Positions 30,232-39,296 of a DNA stretch of 64,000 bases are shown piece by piece. This DNA comes from Pseudarthrobacter chlorophenolicus (GTDB lineage Bacteria; Actinomycetota; Actinomycetes; Actinomycetales; Micrococcaceae). Numbering within the stretch: position 1 is the first letter of the stretch; every line of letters starts with the position of its first letter. The stretch lies in the NCBI RefSeq assembly GCF_000962805.1, contig NZ_JZTW01000005.1:62001-126000 (forward strand). The letters run 5' to 3'. The translations under genes were made by a program, and so were the position numbers. Under the pieces are notes generated by a model. It was not told where the DNA came from and did no database searches. It saw nothing but the letters and a program-made list of their open reading frames with translations.

Positions 30232-31032
30232 ATGACTTTTGATCCGGCGTCGTACGAATTCACCCAGGCCGCTGGCCCCGTTCCCATCCGTGCCTCCACG
30301 GTGCTGCCGGCCCGGCGTGAAAACGTCGAGCTGCAGACAGCGGACGGGCACACGCTGGTGGGCGAGTTGGCCCTGCCGGAATCCGGCGAGGTCCGGGCCA
30401 CGCTGATCACGCTGCACCCGCTTCCCACACACGGCGGCTTCATGGACTCGCACGTCTACCGCAAGGCGTCCTACCGGCTGCCGGCGCTGGCCGGCATCGC
30501 CGTGCTGCGTTTCAACACCCGCGGCACCGGCTCGCCACGGGGGACCAGCACAGGTGCGTTTGAGGAAGGCGTCGGTGAACGCCACGACGTGGAAGCGGCG
30601 GTCCGTTTCGCCGTCGACCGCGGGCTGCCCAACCGGTGGCTGGTGGGCTGGTCCTTCGGCACGGAACTGGCCCTGATGTACGGTGCCACCGAACCTGTCG
30701 CTTCGCAGGTGGAGGGTGCCGTGCTGCTGTCTCCGCCGCTGCACCGGGCCACGGACAAACACCTGCAGCTGTGGGCCGAATCGGGCAAACCGCTCACGGT
30801 CCTGGTGCCTGAGCACGACGACTTCCTCCAGCCCGCCGAGGCGGCCGCCCGCTTCAGCCTGGTTCCCCAGGCGCGCGTGTTGGGCGTGGACGGCGCAAAG
30901 CATCTGTGGGTGGGCGAGAAGTACGCCGCGCGGGTCCTGAACGAGATCGTGGGGCGGGTGTCCGCAACAAACGGGAACGCCGCTGCGCTGCCGACGGAGT
31001 GGGACGGGCCCACGGCGACTGCCGCCTCCTGA
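30232..31032 (+). CDS. Alpha/beta hydrolase
   Basis: A 266-residue soluble hydrolase. After a beta-strand start (VELQTADGHTLVGELALP) come the oxyanion region TLHPLPTHGGFMDS, the RFNTRGTGSPRG turn, the nucleophile elbow LVGWSFGTELAL, and late Asp and His residues (PEHDDFLQP; GAKHLWVGEK). The HPLPTHGG and NTRGTG pattern matches small actinobacterial dienelactone-hydrolase-like enzymes. The substrate is unknown. It is monocistronic and convergent with the exporter at 31069. Confidence 0.85.
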   Translation: MTFDPASYEFTQAAGPVPIRASTVLPARRENVELQTADGHTLVGELALPESGEVRATLITLHPLPTHGGFMDSHVYRKASYRLPALAGIAVLRFNTRGTGSPRGTSTGAFEEGVGERHDVEAAVRFAVDRGLPNRWLVGWSFGTELALMYGATEPVASQVEGAVLLSPPLHRATDKHLQLWAESGKPLTVLVPEHDDFLQPAEAAARFSLVPQARVLGVDGAKHLWVGEKYAARVLNEIVGRVSATNGNAAALPTEWDGPTATAAS

Positions 31033-31052
31033 CCCGTCCCTGAAGCGGGCAT

Positions 31053-31068
31053 CCCCGCGGTTGCGGGG
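31053..31068. terminator. Short GC hairpin between convergent genes
   Basis: CCCCGC/GCGGGG stem with a GGTT loop directly abutting the stop codon of the minus-strand transporter. No U-run follows; weak as a terminator. Confidence 0.4.
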
Positions 31069-32379
31069 CTAGTGCTGGTCCTGCCTGACGATGTAGATCT
31101 CCTTGATCAGCAGCAGGATGGCAGCCGCGGTGGGAATCGCGATGAGGGCGCCCAGGACCCCCAGCAGGCTGCCGCCGGCGATCACGGATATGACCGCGAC
31201 GGCACCGGGAACGGCCACGGCCTTCTGCATGATCCGCGGCGAGATGAAGTAGGCCTCGAACTGGAGGTAGGCAAAGTAGCAGATGGCGTAGATGGCGGCC
31301 GTCTGCCAGCCAACGGTCAGGGCAATGAGAACCACCACAACACCGGCGATCATGGCACCCACCAGCGGAATGAAGGCAAGCAAAGCCACCACGAACGCAA
31401 GCAGCAGGGCGAAGGGAATGCCCACAATCGACATTACGATGAAGGCGAAGGTGGCATTGAGCAAGGCAACGCAGGCCTGGCCAATGACGTAGTTGCCCAC
31501 GGACTTGGTGATGGCCTCCGACAACGCCTCCACCCTGTGCCGGCGGGAACGCGGGGCCAGCCGGTAACCCCATTTCTTCATCGCCGGCAGGGCGGCGAGG
31601 AAGTAGAGGCTGAGCACCAGGACAATCAGGGCACCGAACAGGCCATTGGCCACGGTGGAGCCGAACCCCACCACGCCGCCGGCGATGCCGCCCACGGCGT
31701 TGGGGTCGTTGACGAACTTGTTCAATTCTTCGGCGATGCGGTCGCGGACGCCGAACTGGTCGTCAAGGGTGCGGAAAAGGTCCGAGTTCATGAAGTCCCG
31801 AACCCACGTAGGGGCCTGCTGCACGATCTCTGTGACCTGCTGGACGATCGTGGGGATCAGGGTCGCAAAGAAGCCCACGACGGCGGCGATCAGCACCGAG
31901 ACCGACAACAGGATTCCGGCCGGCCGGGGAACCTTCCGGTTCTCGAGCCACTTCACCACAGGTTCCAGGCCCAGCGCGATGAAGAGCGCGGCAACAATCC
32001 AGAGGAGCAACTGGGTGGTGTGGGATCCGATCCAGTAGACCAGCAGCGCCACACCGACGCCTACCGTCCCCATGAAGCCCATGTACAGCGGATGCTGGGG
32101 TGACATCCGTGGCCCGGGCGCGCCGAACTGGGGACGCGCCACACCGTCGGGGTCCTCGGTGGTCTGGTCCTGCTGCGAGTATTCCGGTGGCATCTCGAAG
32201 CGGAGCCGGGGCTGCGCGCCGGGAAGAGGTTGCCGGAGGCGGCGGGCGAGGAAGCCCACGGCTGCTGCCGCGGCACCTTTCCGGCGGGCACTTCCAGAAG
32301 CCTGGGGGACCGTGGGTGACGGCCCAACGTCCCTTGGATCGCCTGCTGGCCGGGAGGACCCGTCCGTCTTGTCAGTCAC
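31069..32379 (-). CDS. AI-2E family transporter (PerM/YdiK type)
   Basis: A 436-residue membrane protein with a 100-residue basic/Pro-rich cytoplasmic N-terminus and seven or eight transmembrane helices (PF01594 pattern). There is a helix pair near residues 105-150, then one at LLSVSVLIAAVVGFFATLIP. An extracytoplasmic helical region follows (TEIVQQAPTWVRDFMNS). The C-terminal helices include FAYLQFEAYFISPRIM, the most diagnostic block. Family members export autoinducer-2 or act as Na+/H+ antiporters; which applies here is unknown. Start GTG 32379. Confidence 0.88.
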   Translation of the reverse strand: MTDKTDGSSRPAGDPRDVGPSPTVPQASGSARRKGAAAAAVGFLARRLRQPLPGAQPRLRFEMPPEYSQQDQTTEDPDGVARPQFGAPGPRMSPQHPLYMGFMGTVGVGVALLVYWIGSHTTQLLLWIVAALFIALGLEPVVKWLENRKVPRPAGILLSVSVLIAAVVGFFATLIPTIVQQVTEIVQQAPTWVRDFMNSDLFRTLDDQFGVRDRIAEELNKFVNDPNAVGGIAGGVVGFGSTVANGLFGALIVLVLSLYFLAALPAMKKWGYRLAPRSRRHRVEALSEAITKSVGNYVIGQACVALLNATFAFIVMSIVGIPFALLLAFVVALLAFIPLVGAMIAGVVVVLIALTVGWQTAAIYAICYFAYLQFEAYFISPRIMQKAVAVPGAVAVISVIAGGSLLGVLGALIAIPTAAAILLLIKEIYIVRQDQH

Positions 32380-32596
32380 TGGTTTTTGGCGCCTGTTCCG
32401 TGCATGGCACCGCCTTGGCGGGCCGGTGTGATGATCATCGCAAACACTATCAGCAGGCTTGTCAACACCGGGGGAGGAGCCCCGCGGCGGCGCACCGCAC
32501 GCTGCGGGAGAACGCGTTCATGCGGGCCTGAACTGGGGCTCGTGGTAACAAAATGGTTACTATTGAAGCTAAACCCCGCTGATGATAGGTGTTCCC

Positions 32597-34285
32597 TTGC
32601 GTTTAAAGACTGCAGCCGCACTTGTGCTGCTCGGCCTCCTGACACTTTTGGCCGGTATCGGCCAGAAGACCATCTGGGCCCCTTCCGAGACCTTTACGGC
32701 GTCCGCGCCGGCTGATGCCACGGCCGCCCCGCTGACCGTCTTCGACCAGAAGCTGCGGACCCTCCACGGCGGAACCGTCAAGATCGATGTCCAGGGTGAC
32801 GGCAATTTCATGCTTGCCGCGGGCCGTCCCGACGATGTCGAGGCATGGGTGGGGACCGCTGCCCACAACACCATCACGGGAACGTCAGAGGACGGCAAAT
32901 CCTTGCAGGTTGAACACACCGACGGCGAAGCCGCGGCACCCAACCCTGCAGGATCCGACTTGTGGGTCACCACGGAGAATGCCAGCGGCGAGCTCGAATA
33001 CTCCTGGACGCCTCCGGCAGACGGCGACTGGACGTTGCTGCTGGCCGCTGATGGAACCAAGGCTGCTCCCGCGACAGTCTCGATGACTTTCCCCAACGAC
33101 ACCGCCACCCCCTGGGCCATCCCGCTGATGGTCCTCGGCGCACTGCTCATCCTTGGCGGGATTGTCTTGGCGGTGCTCTCGGCCCGCCGGCGTGACGGTG
33201 ACGGGAACGGCGAGGGCAGCGGATTTGCCCAGCGTGCCCGCGCCCGCAAGCAGGCCCGCACCTCTTCCCGGGTCACCATGGCAGCCGCCGGCGTGGCAGC
33301 TGCGGTACTGGCCGGCACGGGAACTGCCGCCACCGCCGCCACATCTCCCGCACCGGCGCCCTCAGGCTCGGCCTCCGCGCCGGCTGCACAGGGTGGAAAT
33401 GCCGCCCCCGTCCTGCTGGACGTGCAGTTCCGACGCATCCTGGAACAGGTGTCCAGTGCAGCCGACGCCGGTGACGCCGCCAAGGATGCTGCCAAGCTGG
33501 CTGACCGGGTGGGCGGTACGGAACTGGAAGTCCGTACCTCGAATTACAAGATCCGCTCGCAGGTGGGCTCGTATGAGCCCCGCATGCCGGTCCGTTCCAC
33601 CAAGCTCCTGACGACGGCGGTCACCACGGACCGCGGATGGCCGCGCTCGGTCCTCGCCGTTTCCCAGGGCGACGGCAATGTGGTTCCCCAGCTGCTGACC
33701 CTCGTCCAGAAGTCCCCGCGGGAAAACTACAAGCTCATGGAGACCACCCCGCTCCAGCCGGGCACCACTTTCCCCACCATCAGCCGAAACGGCACCGAAA
33801 CCGTGGAAGCGAAAGACAAGACCGGCCTGCTGTACACGGGAGAAGAGGCCCTGTCGGGCCTGGCCGACCGGCTCAGCAAGGCCGATTCGGCTTTCAAGGA
33901 CAAGATCGTGGAAGGCGAGTCTTCGCCGTACATTGCCGACACCCTGTCCTACCAGGCCGAGGTGGTCAAGGCCGGCGAAAACGGGAACTTCTCCTTCACC
34001 CACAAGGTGGCACCCGAAGGTACCGTGGTGTTCCGCACCGAAGATGGCGGCGCACTGGTACTGGGCCGCATCAACTTCGGCTTCGAAGGAACCCCGAAGG
34101 CCGCAGGGGACAAGCTCTCCATCGGTGACGACGCTGCAGCCCTGGCCGGAGGCAAGGAAACCACGACGGGCATGGTCCTGAGCTTCGCAGAATCGGTGGC
34201 GGTCTACGTCCCGCCGGCAGGGTCCTCCGATCCCATGAAGCTTGTGGCAGCAACCCGCGGGCTCGTGGGAGCCAGCTTCAAGTGA
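32597..34285 (+). CDS. Membrane protein with two extracytoplasmic domains, unrecognised
   Basis: A 562-residue protein I do not recognise beyond weak similarity to actinobacterial hypothetical membrane proteins. An N-terminal helix (LKTAAALVLLGLLTLLAGIG) is followed by an extracytoplasmic beta-rich domain (about residues 25-165) with a pattern like VKIDVQGDGNFMLAAGRPDDV. A helix pair around residues 170-245 brackets a short basic cytoplasmic loop (SARRRDG...RARARKQAR). A second, larger extracytoplasmic domain of about 290 residues follows an Ala/Pro/Ser linker. TTG 32597 has AGGTG 6 nt before it; ATG 32582 in frame is the alternative. TACTAT near 32556 may be the -10. A cell-envelope role is inference. 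Confidence 0.75.
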   Translation: MRLKTAAALVLLGLLTLLAGIGQKTIWAPSETFTASAPADATAAPLTVFDQKLRTLHGGTVKIDVQGDGNFMLAAGRPDDVEAWVGTAAHNTITGTSEDGKSLQVEHTDGEAAAPNPAGSDLWVTTENASGELEYSWTPPADGDWTLLLAADGTKAAPATVSMTFPNDTATPWAIPLMVLGALLILGGIVLAVLSARRRDGDGNGEGSGFAQRARARKQARTSSRVTMAAAGVAAAVLAGTGTAATAATSPAPAPSGSASAPAAQGGNAAPVLLDVQFRRILEQVSSAADAGDAAKDAAKLADRVGGTELEVRTSNYKIRSQVGSYEPRMPVRSTKLLTTAVTTDRGWPRSVLAVSQGDGNVVPQLLTLVQKSPRENYKLMETTPLQPGTTFPTISRNGTETVEAKDKTGLLYTGEEALSGLADRLSKADSAFKDKIVEGESSPYIADTLSYQAEVVKAGENGNFSFTHKVAPEGTVVFRTEDGGALVLGRINFGFEGTPKAAGDKLSIGDDAAALAGGKETTTGMVLSFAESVAVYVPPAGSSDPMKLVAATRGLVGASFK

Positions 34286-34341
34286 CCGCCCGCTTCAAGT
34301 AGTCCCATTACCGCAGTACCACCGGCAGCGGCCGCAGTGGC

Positions 34342-34347
34342 TAGAGT
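34342..34347 (+). promoter_or_regulatory. -10 element, leaderless promoter of the 34355 gene
   Basis: TAGAGT lies 7 nt before the ATG at 34355. No SD. Confidence 0.55.
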
Positions 34348-34354
34348 GGGAAGC

Positions 34355-35359
34355 ATGAGTTCGCCAGCTTCCCGTCCAGTCCCTCCGGCCGCTGCCAACC
34401 TGCTTAACCTGCGCGGCGCCGTCGATCTTTCCAGCCTGAAGCAACGCCCCGCCGCTCCGTCGCCGTCGGCGCCCCCGCCGTCGCAGGATGCCCCCGCGGG
34501 CACAACGGCAGCCGGTGGGACAGGCAGCCAGGGAAGTGGCCCCGAGCTGCGGGTCGATGTGACGGAGCAGAACTTCCAGCAGCTCGTGGAGCTCTCCGCG
34601 CAGGTGCCCGTGGTCTTTGCCCTGTGGGCTCCGTACTCGCCGGAATCCGGAGCGGCCCTTGAGGTCCTGGACCGCGTGGTGGCCGGCTACGGCGGCCGGC
34701 TGGTCCTGGGCGCCGCGGACATCGAAGCGTTCCCGCAACTTGCCCAGGCTTTCCAGGTCCAGGCCGTGCCCACGGCGGTGGCCGTCCTGAAGGGACAGCC
34801 GGTTCCCCTCTTCCAGGGCCACGCCGAGGAAGAGCAGGTGCGCAGCCTTTTCGACGAGCTGCTGAAGGTTGCGGCCGCCAACGGCGTGACCGGGAGCCTG
34901 AACGCCGGGGACGGAGCCGAACCGGAGGAAGCGCCCTTGCCGCCGCTGCACCAGGCTGCCTACGACGCCATCGAAGCGGGCGACTACGAATCAGCGGCTG
35001 CCTCCTACCGCCAGGCCCTGAACGAGATGCCGTCCGATCACGAGGCCAAGGCCGGCCTGGCGCAGGTGGAGCTGATGGCCAGGCTGCAGGTGGTGTCTGC
35101 CCAGGACGGCGAAGCCATCCGGGCGCTGGCGGCCAATGAGCCCGACAACATCGAAGCGCAGCTGGGCGTCGCGGACCTGGATGTTGCCGGGGGCCACGTT
35201 GAGGATGGGCTGAACCGCGTGGTGGCCTTCATCGGCCGGAACTTCGGCCCGGAGCGCGAGACCGCACGGGTGCGGCTCCTGGAGCTGTTCGACGTCGTAG
35301 GGGCCTCGGACGAACGGGTGGCGAAGGTGCGGCAGGCACTGGCGAGGGTGCTCTTCTAG
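34355..35359 (+). CDS. Thioredoxin-fold/TPR co-chaperone-like protein (YbbN/CnoX type)
   Basis: A 334-residue protein. Residues 1-65 are a disordered Pro/Ala/Ser region. Residues 68-175 are a thioredoxin fold (LRVDVTEQNFQQLVELSA, VVFALWAPYSPES, FQVQAVPTAVAVLKGQPV). The usual WCxxC active site is replaced by WAPYSPES, with no cysteine at all. Residues 195-334 are helical TPR-like repeats (AAYDAIEAGDYESAAASYRQ). E. coli CnoX has the same fold order and acts as a holdase/co-chaperone, so a redox enzyme role is unlikely. The stop overlaps the next GTG by one base, so it is in an operon with the flavin oxidoreductase. Confidence 0.85.
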   Translation: MSSPASRPVPPAAANLLNLRGAVDLSSLKQRPAAPSPSAPPPSQDAPAGTTAAGGTGSQGSGPELRVDVTEQNFQQLVELSAQVPVVFALWAPYSPESGAALEVLDRVVAGYGGRLVLGAADIEAFPQLAQAFQVQAVPTAVAVLKGQPVPLFQGHAEEEQVRSLFDELLKVAAANGVTGSLNAGDGAEPEEAPLPPLHQAAYDAIEAGDYESAAASYRQALNEMPSDHEAKAGLAQVELMARLQVVSAQDGEAIRALAANEPDNIEAQLGVADLDVAGGHVEDGLNRVVAFIGRNFGPERETARVRLLELFDVVGASDERVAKVRQALARVLF

Positions 35360-36456
35360 TGCCGGCGCTCTTCGAGCCGCTGAAACTGAGGTCACTGGAA
35401 CTGCCGCACCGGGGCTGGGTATCGCCCATGTGCCAGTACAGCTGCGACCCCGACGCCGCCCCGGGCGTTCCCAACGACTGGCACCTCATGCATTTGGGCT
35501 CCTTTGCCGCCGGCGGGGCCGCGCTGATCCTCACCGAGGCTGCAGCCGTGAACCCGGAAGGCCGCATCAGCCCGCGCGACGCCGGGATCTGGAACGACGA
35601 TCAGGTGCGGGCCTGGCGGCGGATTACCTCCTTCGTGCACCAGCACGGCACCGGCGGGACCAGGATTGGCGTCCAGTTGGCCCACGCCGGCCGGAAGGCC
35701 TCCACGTTCTGGCCGTTTTCCGGCCGGCGCGGGACGGTGCCCGAAGCCGAGGGCGGCTGGACCACGGTGGGCCCGTCTGCACTCGCCTTCGAGGGGTACG
35801 ACACTCCGGCGGCCATGACCGGGGACCAGATTCAGGCAGTGATTGCGGACTTCGCCGCTGCTGCGGTCCGGGCGGTGGACGCCGGCTTCGACACTGTGGA
35901 GATCCACGGCGCCCACGGCTACCTGCTGCACCAGTTCCAAAGCCCCTTGAGCAACACGCGCACCGACGAATGGGGCGGCGACGAGGAAGGCCGGAACCGC
36001 CTGATGCTCGCCGTCATCGAAGCCGTCCGGGCCGCCATCCCGGATTCGATGCCGCTCCTGCTGAGGATTTCCGCCAGCGACTGGGCGCCGGGCGGCATCG
36101 GGCTGCCGGAGTCTGTCCGCCTGGCGCGGCAGGCCGCGGATCGCGGCGTGGACCTGATCGACGTTTCCAGCGGGGGAGCGGTGGCTCACCAGGCAATCAC
36201 CGTGGGCCCGGGCTACCAGACCGGATTCGCCGCCGCCATCCGGGAGGAAGCCGGAGTGCCCACCGGCACCGTGGGCCTGCTGACCTCTGCAGGGCAGGCC
36301 GAGCACGCTGTGGCCACCGGCCAGGCGGATGCCGTGCTGATTGCCAGGGCAGCGCTCCGCGACCCCCACTGGTGGCTCCGGGCGGCCTTCGAACTGGGCC
36401 ATGACCTGCCCTGGGTTCCGCAGTACGAGCGCGCCATTCCGCGGCGCTCGTTCTGA
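35359..36456 (+). CDS. Old yellow enzyme, NADH:flavin oxidoreductase (YqjM class)
   Basis: A 365-residue FMN-dependent ene-reductase of the TIM-barrel OYE family. The N-terminal SPMCQYSCDPDAAPG carries the redox-sensing Cys typical of the thermophilic-like/YqjM class. GVQLAHAGRKAST is the FMN/substrate loop, and EIHGAHGYLLHQFQSPLSN holds the catalytic His pair. ISASDWAPGGIGL, IDVSSGGAV and TVGLLTSAGQAE complete the barrel. The short product and NDWHLMHLGS agree with that class. GTG 35359 overlaps the preceding stop. Likely reduces electrophilic enones under stress; exact substrate unknown. Confidence 0.93.
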   Translation: MPALFEPLKLRSLELPHRGWVSPMCQYSCDPDAAPGVPNDWHLMHLGSFAAGGAALILTEAAAVNPEGRISPRDAGIWNDDQVRAWRRITSFVHQHGTGGTRIGVQLAHAGRKASTFWPFSGRRGTVPEAEGGWTTVGPSALAFEGYDTPAAMTGDQIQAVIADFAAAAVRAVDAGFDTVEIHGAHGYLLHQFQSPLSNTRTDEWGGDEEGRNRLMLAVIEAVRAAIPDSMPLLLRISASDWAPGGIGLPESVRLARQAADRGVDLIDVSSGGAVAHQAITVGPGYQTGFAAAIREEAGVPTGTVGLLTSAGQAEHAVATGQADAVLIARAALRDPHWWLRAAFELGHDLPWVPQYERAIPRRSF

Positions 36457-36466
36457 ACGGCACGCC

Positions 36467-36808
36467 GTGAACGGGCAGTCCGGGCCGAAGCCATCCGATG
36501 GTGCAGCACCTGCCGGCGCCGCCCCTTCCGGCAAGTCCGCCTCCGGCCCTTCCTCTTCCGGGCCCACAGGCCAGGACCTCGAGGCTGCCATCCTGAAGTT
36601 GCTGGCCGCCCGGGCAGCAACTTCCACCATTTGCCCCTCCGATGCCGCCCGCGCAGTGGGCGGCGAGCACTGGCGGGGTCTGATGGAGCCGGTCCGCCAA
36701 GCAGCCCGCCGGCTGGTTGACGCCGGCGACGTCGAGGTCACCCAGGGCGGTTCCGTGGTGGATCCGGCCACAGCGAAGGGACCCATCCGCATCCGCAAGG
36801 CCCGCTAG
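36467..36808 (+). CDS. DUF3253 domain protein
   Basis: A 113-residue protein: about 35 residues of Gly/Ser/Pro/Ala linker, then a winged-helix-like DUF3253 domain (LEAAILKLLAARAATSTICPSDAAR, then WRGLMEPVRQAARRLVDAGDVEVTQ). GTG 36467 lies 10 nt after the OYE stop, and no other start leaves the domain whole. Small stand-alone DUF3253 proteins have no proven function; the fold hints at DNA or protein binding. Probably third gene of the 34355 operon. Confidence 0.8.
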   Translation: MNGQSGPKPSDGAAPAGAAPSGKSASGPSSSGPTGQDLEAAILKLLAARAATSTICPSDAARAVGGEHWRGLMEPVRQAARRLVDAGDVEVTQGGSVVDPATAKGPIRIRKAR

Positions 36809-36884
36809 GCACCCGCCCGCGAACGCCGTCGTACGCCTTTGTCGCTACTCCTCCGGGAGGACCCCAGGGGCGGCACCTGCGGGC

Positions 36885-36890
36885 TAGTCT
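36885..36890 (+). promoter_or_regulatory. -10 element, leaderless promoter of the ABC exporter
   Basis: TAGTCT lies 6 nt before ATG 36897. No SD. Confidence 0.55.
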
Positions 36891-36896
36891 GGCTTC

Positions 36897-37715
36897 ATGA
36901 CTGCTCCGCAACCGCACCCGGCGCTTCCCCCCACCCCTGCCGGCCCACCTCCTGGCGCGGCCGTTCCGGCCCTGTCCATCCGGGGGCTGGCCAAGCGTTT
37001 CGGCACCAAGATCGCCGTGGACGGGATCAGCCTGGATGTTCCGGCCGGCTCCTTCTACGGCATTGTGGGTCCCAACGGCGCCGGCAAGACCACCACCCTG
37101 TCGATGGCGACGGGGCTTCTCCGTCCGGACTTCGGGACTGCCCTGGTGCACGGAGTGGACGTATGGACGAATCCCTTGGAGGCCAAAAGGCTGATGGGCA
37201 TCCTCCCCGACGGCGTCCGGCTCTTCGACCGCCTCACCGGAGAACAACTCATCACCTACGCCGGACTGCTGCGCGGCATGGACCGCGAGGTGGTGGCTTC
37301 CCGGGTGGGTGAGCTGCTCGCTGCCATGGACCTGGCCCAGGATGCCGGCACCCTGGTGGTGGACTACTCCGCCGGCATGACCAAGAAAATTGCCCTTGCC
37401 TCGGCGCTGATCCACGCCCCGCGGCTCCTGGTGCTTGATGAACCCTTTGAAGCCGTGGACCCTGTCTCGGCGTCGAACATCCGCTCCATCCTGGACAGTT
37501 ATGTCGCCTCGGGCGGAACCGTAATTGTCTCGAGCCACGTGATGGACCTGGTGCAGCGCATGTGCGACCACGTGGCAGTGGTGGCCGGCGGCCGGCTGCT
37601 GGCCGCCGGAACTGTTGACGAAGTCCGCGCCGGCGCCTCCCTGGAAGACCGGTTCGTCCAGCTGGTGGGCGGCCGGAGCCACACGGAAGGGCTGGAATGG
37701 TTGCGCACCTCCTAA
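36897..37715 (+). CDS. ABC transporter ATP-binding protein
   Basis: A 272-residue nucleotide-binding subunit. Walker A GPNGAGKTTT follows the A-loop aromatic region. The signature is the divergent DYSAGMTKK in place of LSGGQ. Walker B LLVLDEPFEAVD and the switch His in VSSHVMDLVQ follow. A Pro-rich N-terminal 25 residues precede the domain. It overlaps the permease gene by 19 nt, so they form one exporter. The DYSAGMTKK type signature occurs in ABC-2 exporters of actinobacteria. Confidence 0.93.
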   Translation: MTAPQPHPALPPTPAGPPPGAAVPALSIRGLAKRFGTKIAVDGISLDVPAGSFYGIVGPNGAGKTTTLSMATGLLRPDFGTALVHGVDVWTNPLEAKRLMGILPDGVRLFDRLTGEQLITYAGLLRGMDREVVASRVGELLAAMDLAQDAGTLVVDYSAGMTKKIALASALIHAPRLLVLDEPFEAVDPVSASNIRSILDSYVASGGTVIVSSHVMDLVQRMCDHVAVVAGGRLLAAGTVDEVRAGASLEDRFVQLVGGRSHTEGLEWLRTS

Positions 37716-39268
37716 GGCTCAAGCTGACACTGCTGCGCAACGGACTCAAGCGCAGCCCCTGGCAGATCGTGGGCATCGCCTTTGGTGCCCTCTATGCCGT
37801 GGGAATCGTGGCGGCGCTGGTGGTCGCGCTGATCATGCTGGGCCGCGAAAGCCACGAGATTGCACAGACCGCCGTGGTCCTGGGCGGATCCATGGCCATT
37901 CTGGGATGGGGACTCATCCCGGTGGCAGCATCGTCTGCGGACATGACCCTGGACCCGCTGCGGTTCACAACGTTCGCTGTCCCCATGCGGCAGTTGCTGG
38001 CCGGGCTCGCGCTGGGCGGCCTGATCGGTATCCCGGGAGTGGCCACTGCCCTGGTGGGTCTGGCCACCGTGGCCACGTGGTCACGGGGTATCCTTCCTGC
38101 CGGCGCGGCACTGGTGGGAGCCGTCCTGGGCATCCTGACCTGCATCATCCTGTCCAAGGTGGTGACCACCGCCACCGCCAGCCTCGCTTCGTCCCGGCGC
38201 TTCAAGGACATCAGCGGCGTGGTCTTCATGATTCCGCTGATCCTGCTGGGGCCCATCGTGGCAGGCGTGGCGCAAGGGATCAGCGCTTCCGCGGCGTTCC
38301 TGCCGGACTTCGCCCGTGCCCTTGCCTGGACACCGCTGGGTGCGGCCTGGTCCCTGGGCGGAGACGTTGACGCCGGGCAACCCGGCGCCGCCGGCCTGAA
38401 GGTGCTCATTGCCGCCGCAACCCTGGCGGGCCTTACCTGGTGCTGGAAAGTGCTCCTGGAGCGTGCTCTGGTGAACCCGCCTTACGCAGGCGGTGGAAGC
38501 CGGAAGGGTGGAAAGCTGGGGATGTTCGCCCTGCTGCCGCCAACGCCCACCGGAGCCGTGACGGCCCGTTCGCTCACGTACTGGCTGCGGGATCCCCGCT
38601 ACGGCGGATCGCTCATTGTCATTCCGCTGCTGGCCGTGGTGCTGTTCTTCCAGGCCAGCCAGGGCGACAGCCTGGGTGTCCTTTCCGTGCTCGGGCCGCT
38701 CACGGCCTTCCTCATGGCCTGGTCCATTTCTGCCGACATTTCCTATGACAACACCGCCTTCGCCCTCCATCTGGCCACCGGCGTCCGGGGAACCGCCGAC
38801 CGCCTGGGCCGGGCACTGGCGTGCCTGATCCTCTCCGTTCCGGTGGTGCTGGCCTTCACGGTGGTGCCGTTTGCCTTCACCGGGTCATGGGAGTGGTTGC
38901 CGGGCATCCTGGGCCTGTCGCTGGGCATGCTGCTCAGCGGGCTGGGCCTGTCATCGGTGGTGTCGGCCCGGTACAACATCGCCGTTCCACTGCCGGGCGA
39001 CAGCCCGTTCAAGAAGCCACCGGGCAATGTTGGCCAGACCATGCTGGTGCAGTTCGGCGGCATGGGCGTCCTGGCACTCCTGGTCATTCCGGAGGCTGCC
39101 CTCCTCATCGTGCAGGGCGTCACGGGCAATCCGTTTTTCGGGTGGCTGAACCTTGGCGTAGGCCTGGCCCTGGGGCTGGTACTTTTTGTGGTGGGCGTCA
39201 GGGTTGGCGGCCGCTGGCTCGAAGCCCGCGGACCGGAAATGCTGGCCCAGCTCACCGTGAACCGTTGA
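37697..39268 (+). CDS. ABC-2-type exporter permease
   Basis: A 523-residue polytopic protein with about 12 hydrophobic segments arranged as two halves around a hydrophilic centre (LVNPPYAGGGSRKGGKLGMF). The ATG lies inside the 3' end of the ATPase gene. No solute-binding protein or large soluble domain is present, so export is more likely than import. Substrate unknown; nagB downstream has its own GTG 28 nt later and may be co-transcribed. Confidence 0.85.
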   Translation: MVAHLLRLKLTLLRNGLKRSPWQIVGIAFGALYAVGIVAALVVALIMLGRESHEIAQTAVVLGGSMAILGWGLIPVAASSADMTLDPLRFTTFAVPMRQLLAGLALGGLIGIPGVATALVGLATVATWSRGILPAGAALVGAVLGILTCIILSKVVTTATASLASSRRFKDISGVVFMIPLILLGPIVAGVAQGISASAAFLPDFARALAWTPLGAAWSLGGDVDAGQPGAAGLKVLIAAATLAGLTWCWKVLLERALVNPPYAGGGSRKGGKLGMFALLPPTPTGAVTARSLTYWLRDPRYGGSLIVIPLLAVVLFFQASQGDSLGVLSVLGPLTAFLMAWSISADISYDNTAFALHLATGVRGTADRLGRALACLILSVPVVLAFTVVPFAFTGSWEWLPGILGLSLGMLLSGLGLSSVVSARYNIAVPLPGDSPFKKPPGNVGQTMLVQFGGMGVLALLVIPEAALLIVQGVTGNPFFGWLNLGVGLALGLVLFVVGVRVGGRWLEARGPEMLAQLTVNR

Positions 39269-39296
39269 TCCACCAACCCCGAAGGACGGACCTGGC

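Noticed and set aside
34550..34870. A redox-active thioredoxin
   Set aside because: The fold is right but the CxxC site is WAPYSPES; no cysteine is present, so oxidoreductase activity is unlikely.
36897..39268. An antibiotic biosynthesis or immunity cluster around the ABC exporter
   Set aside because: The neighbours are nagB, DUF3253 and DUF3039; no biosynthetic enzymes or precursor peptide are seen.
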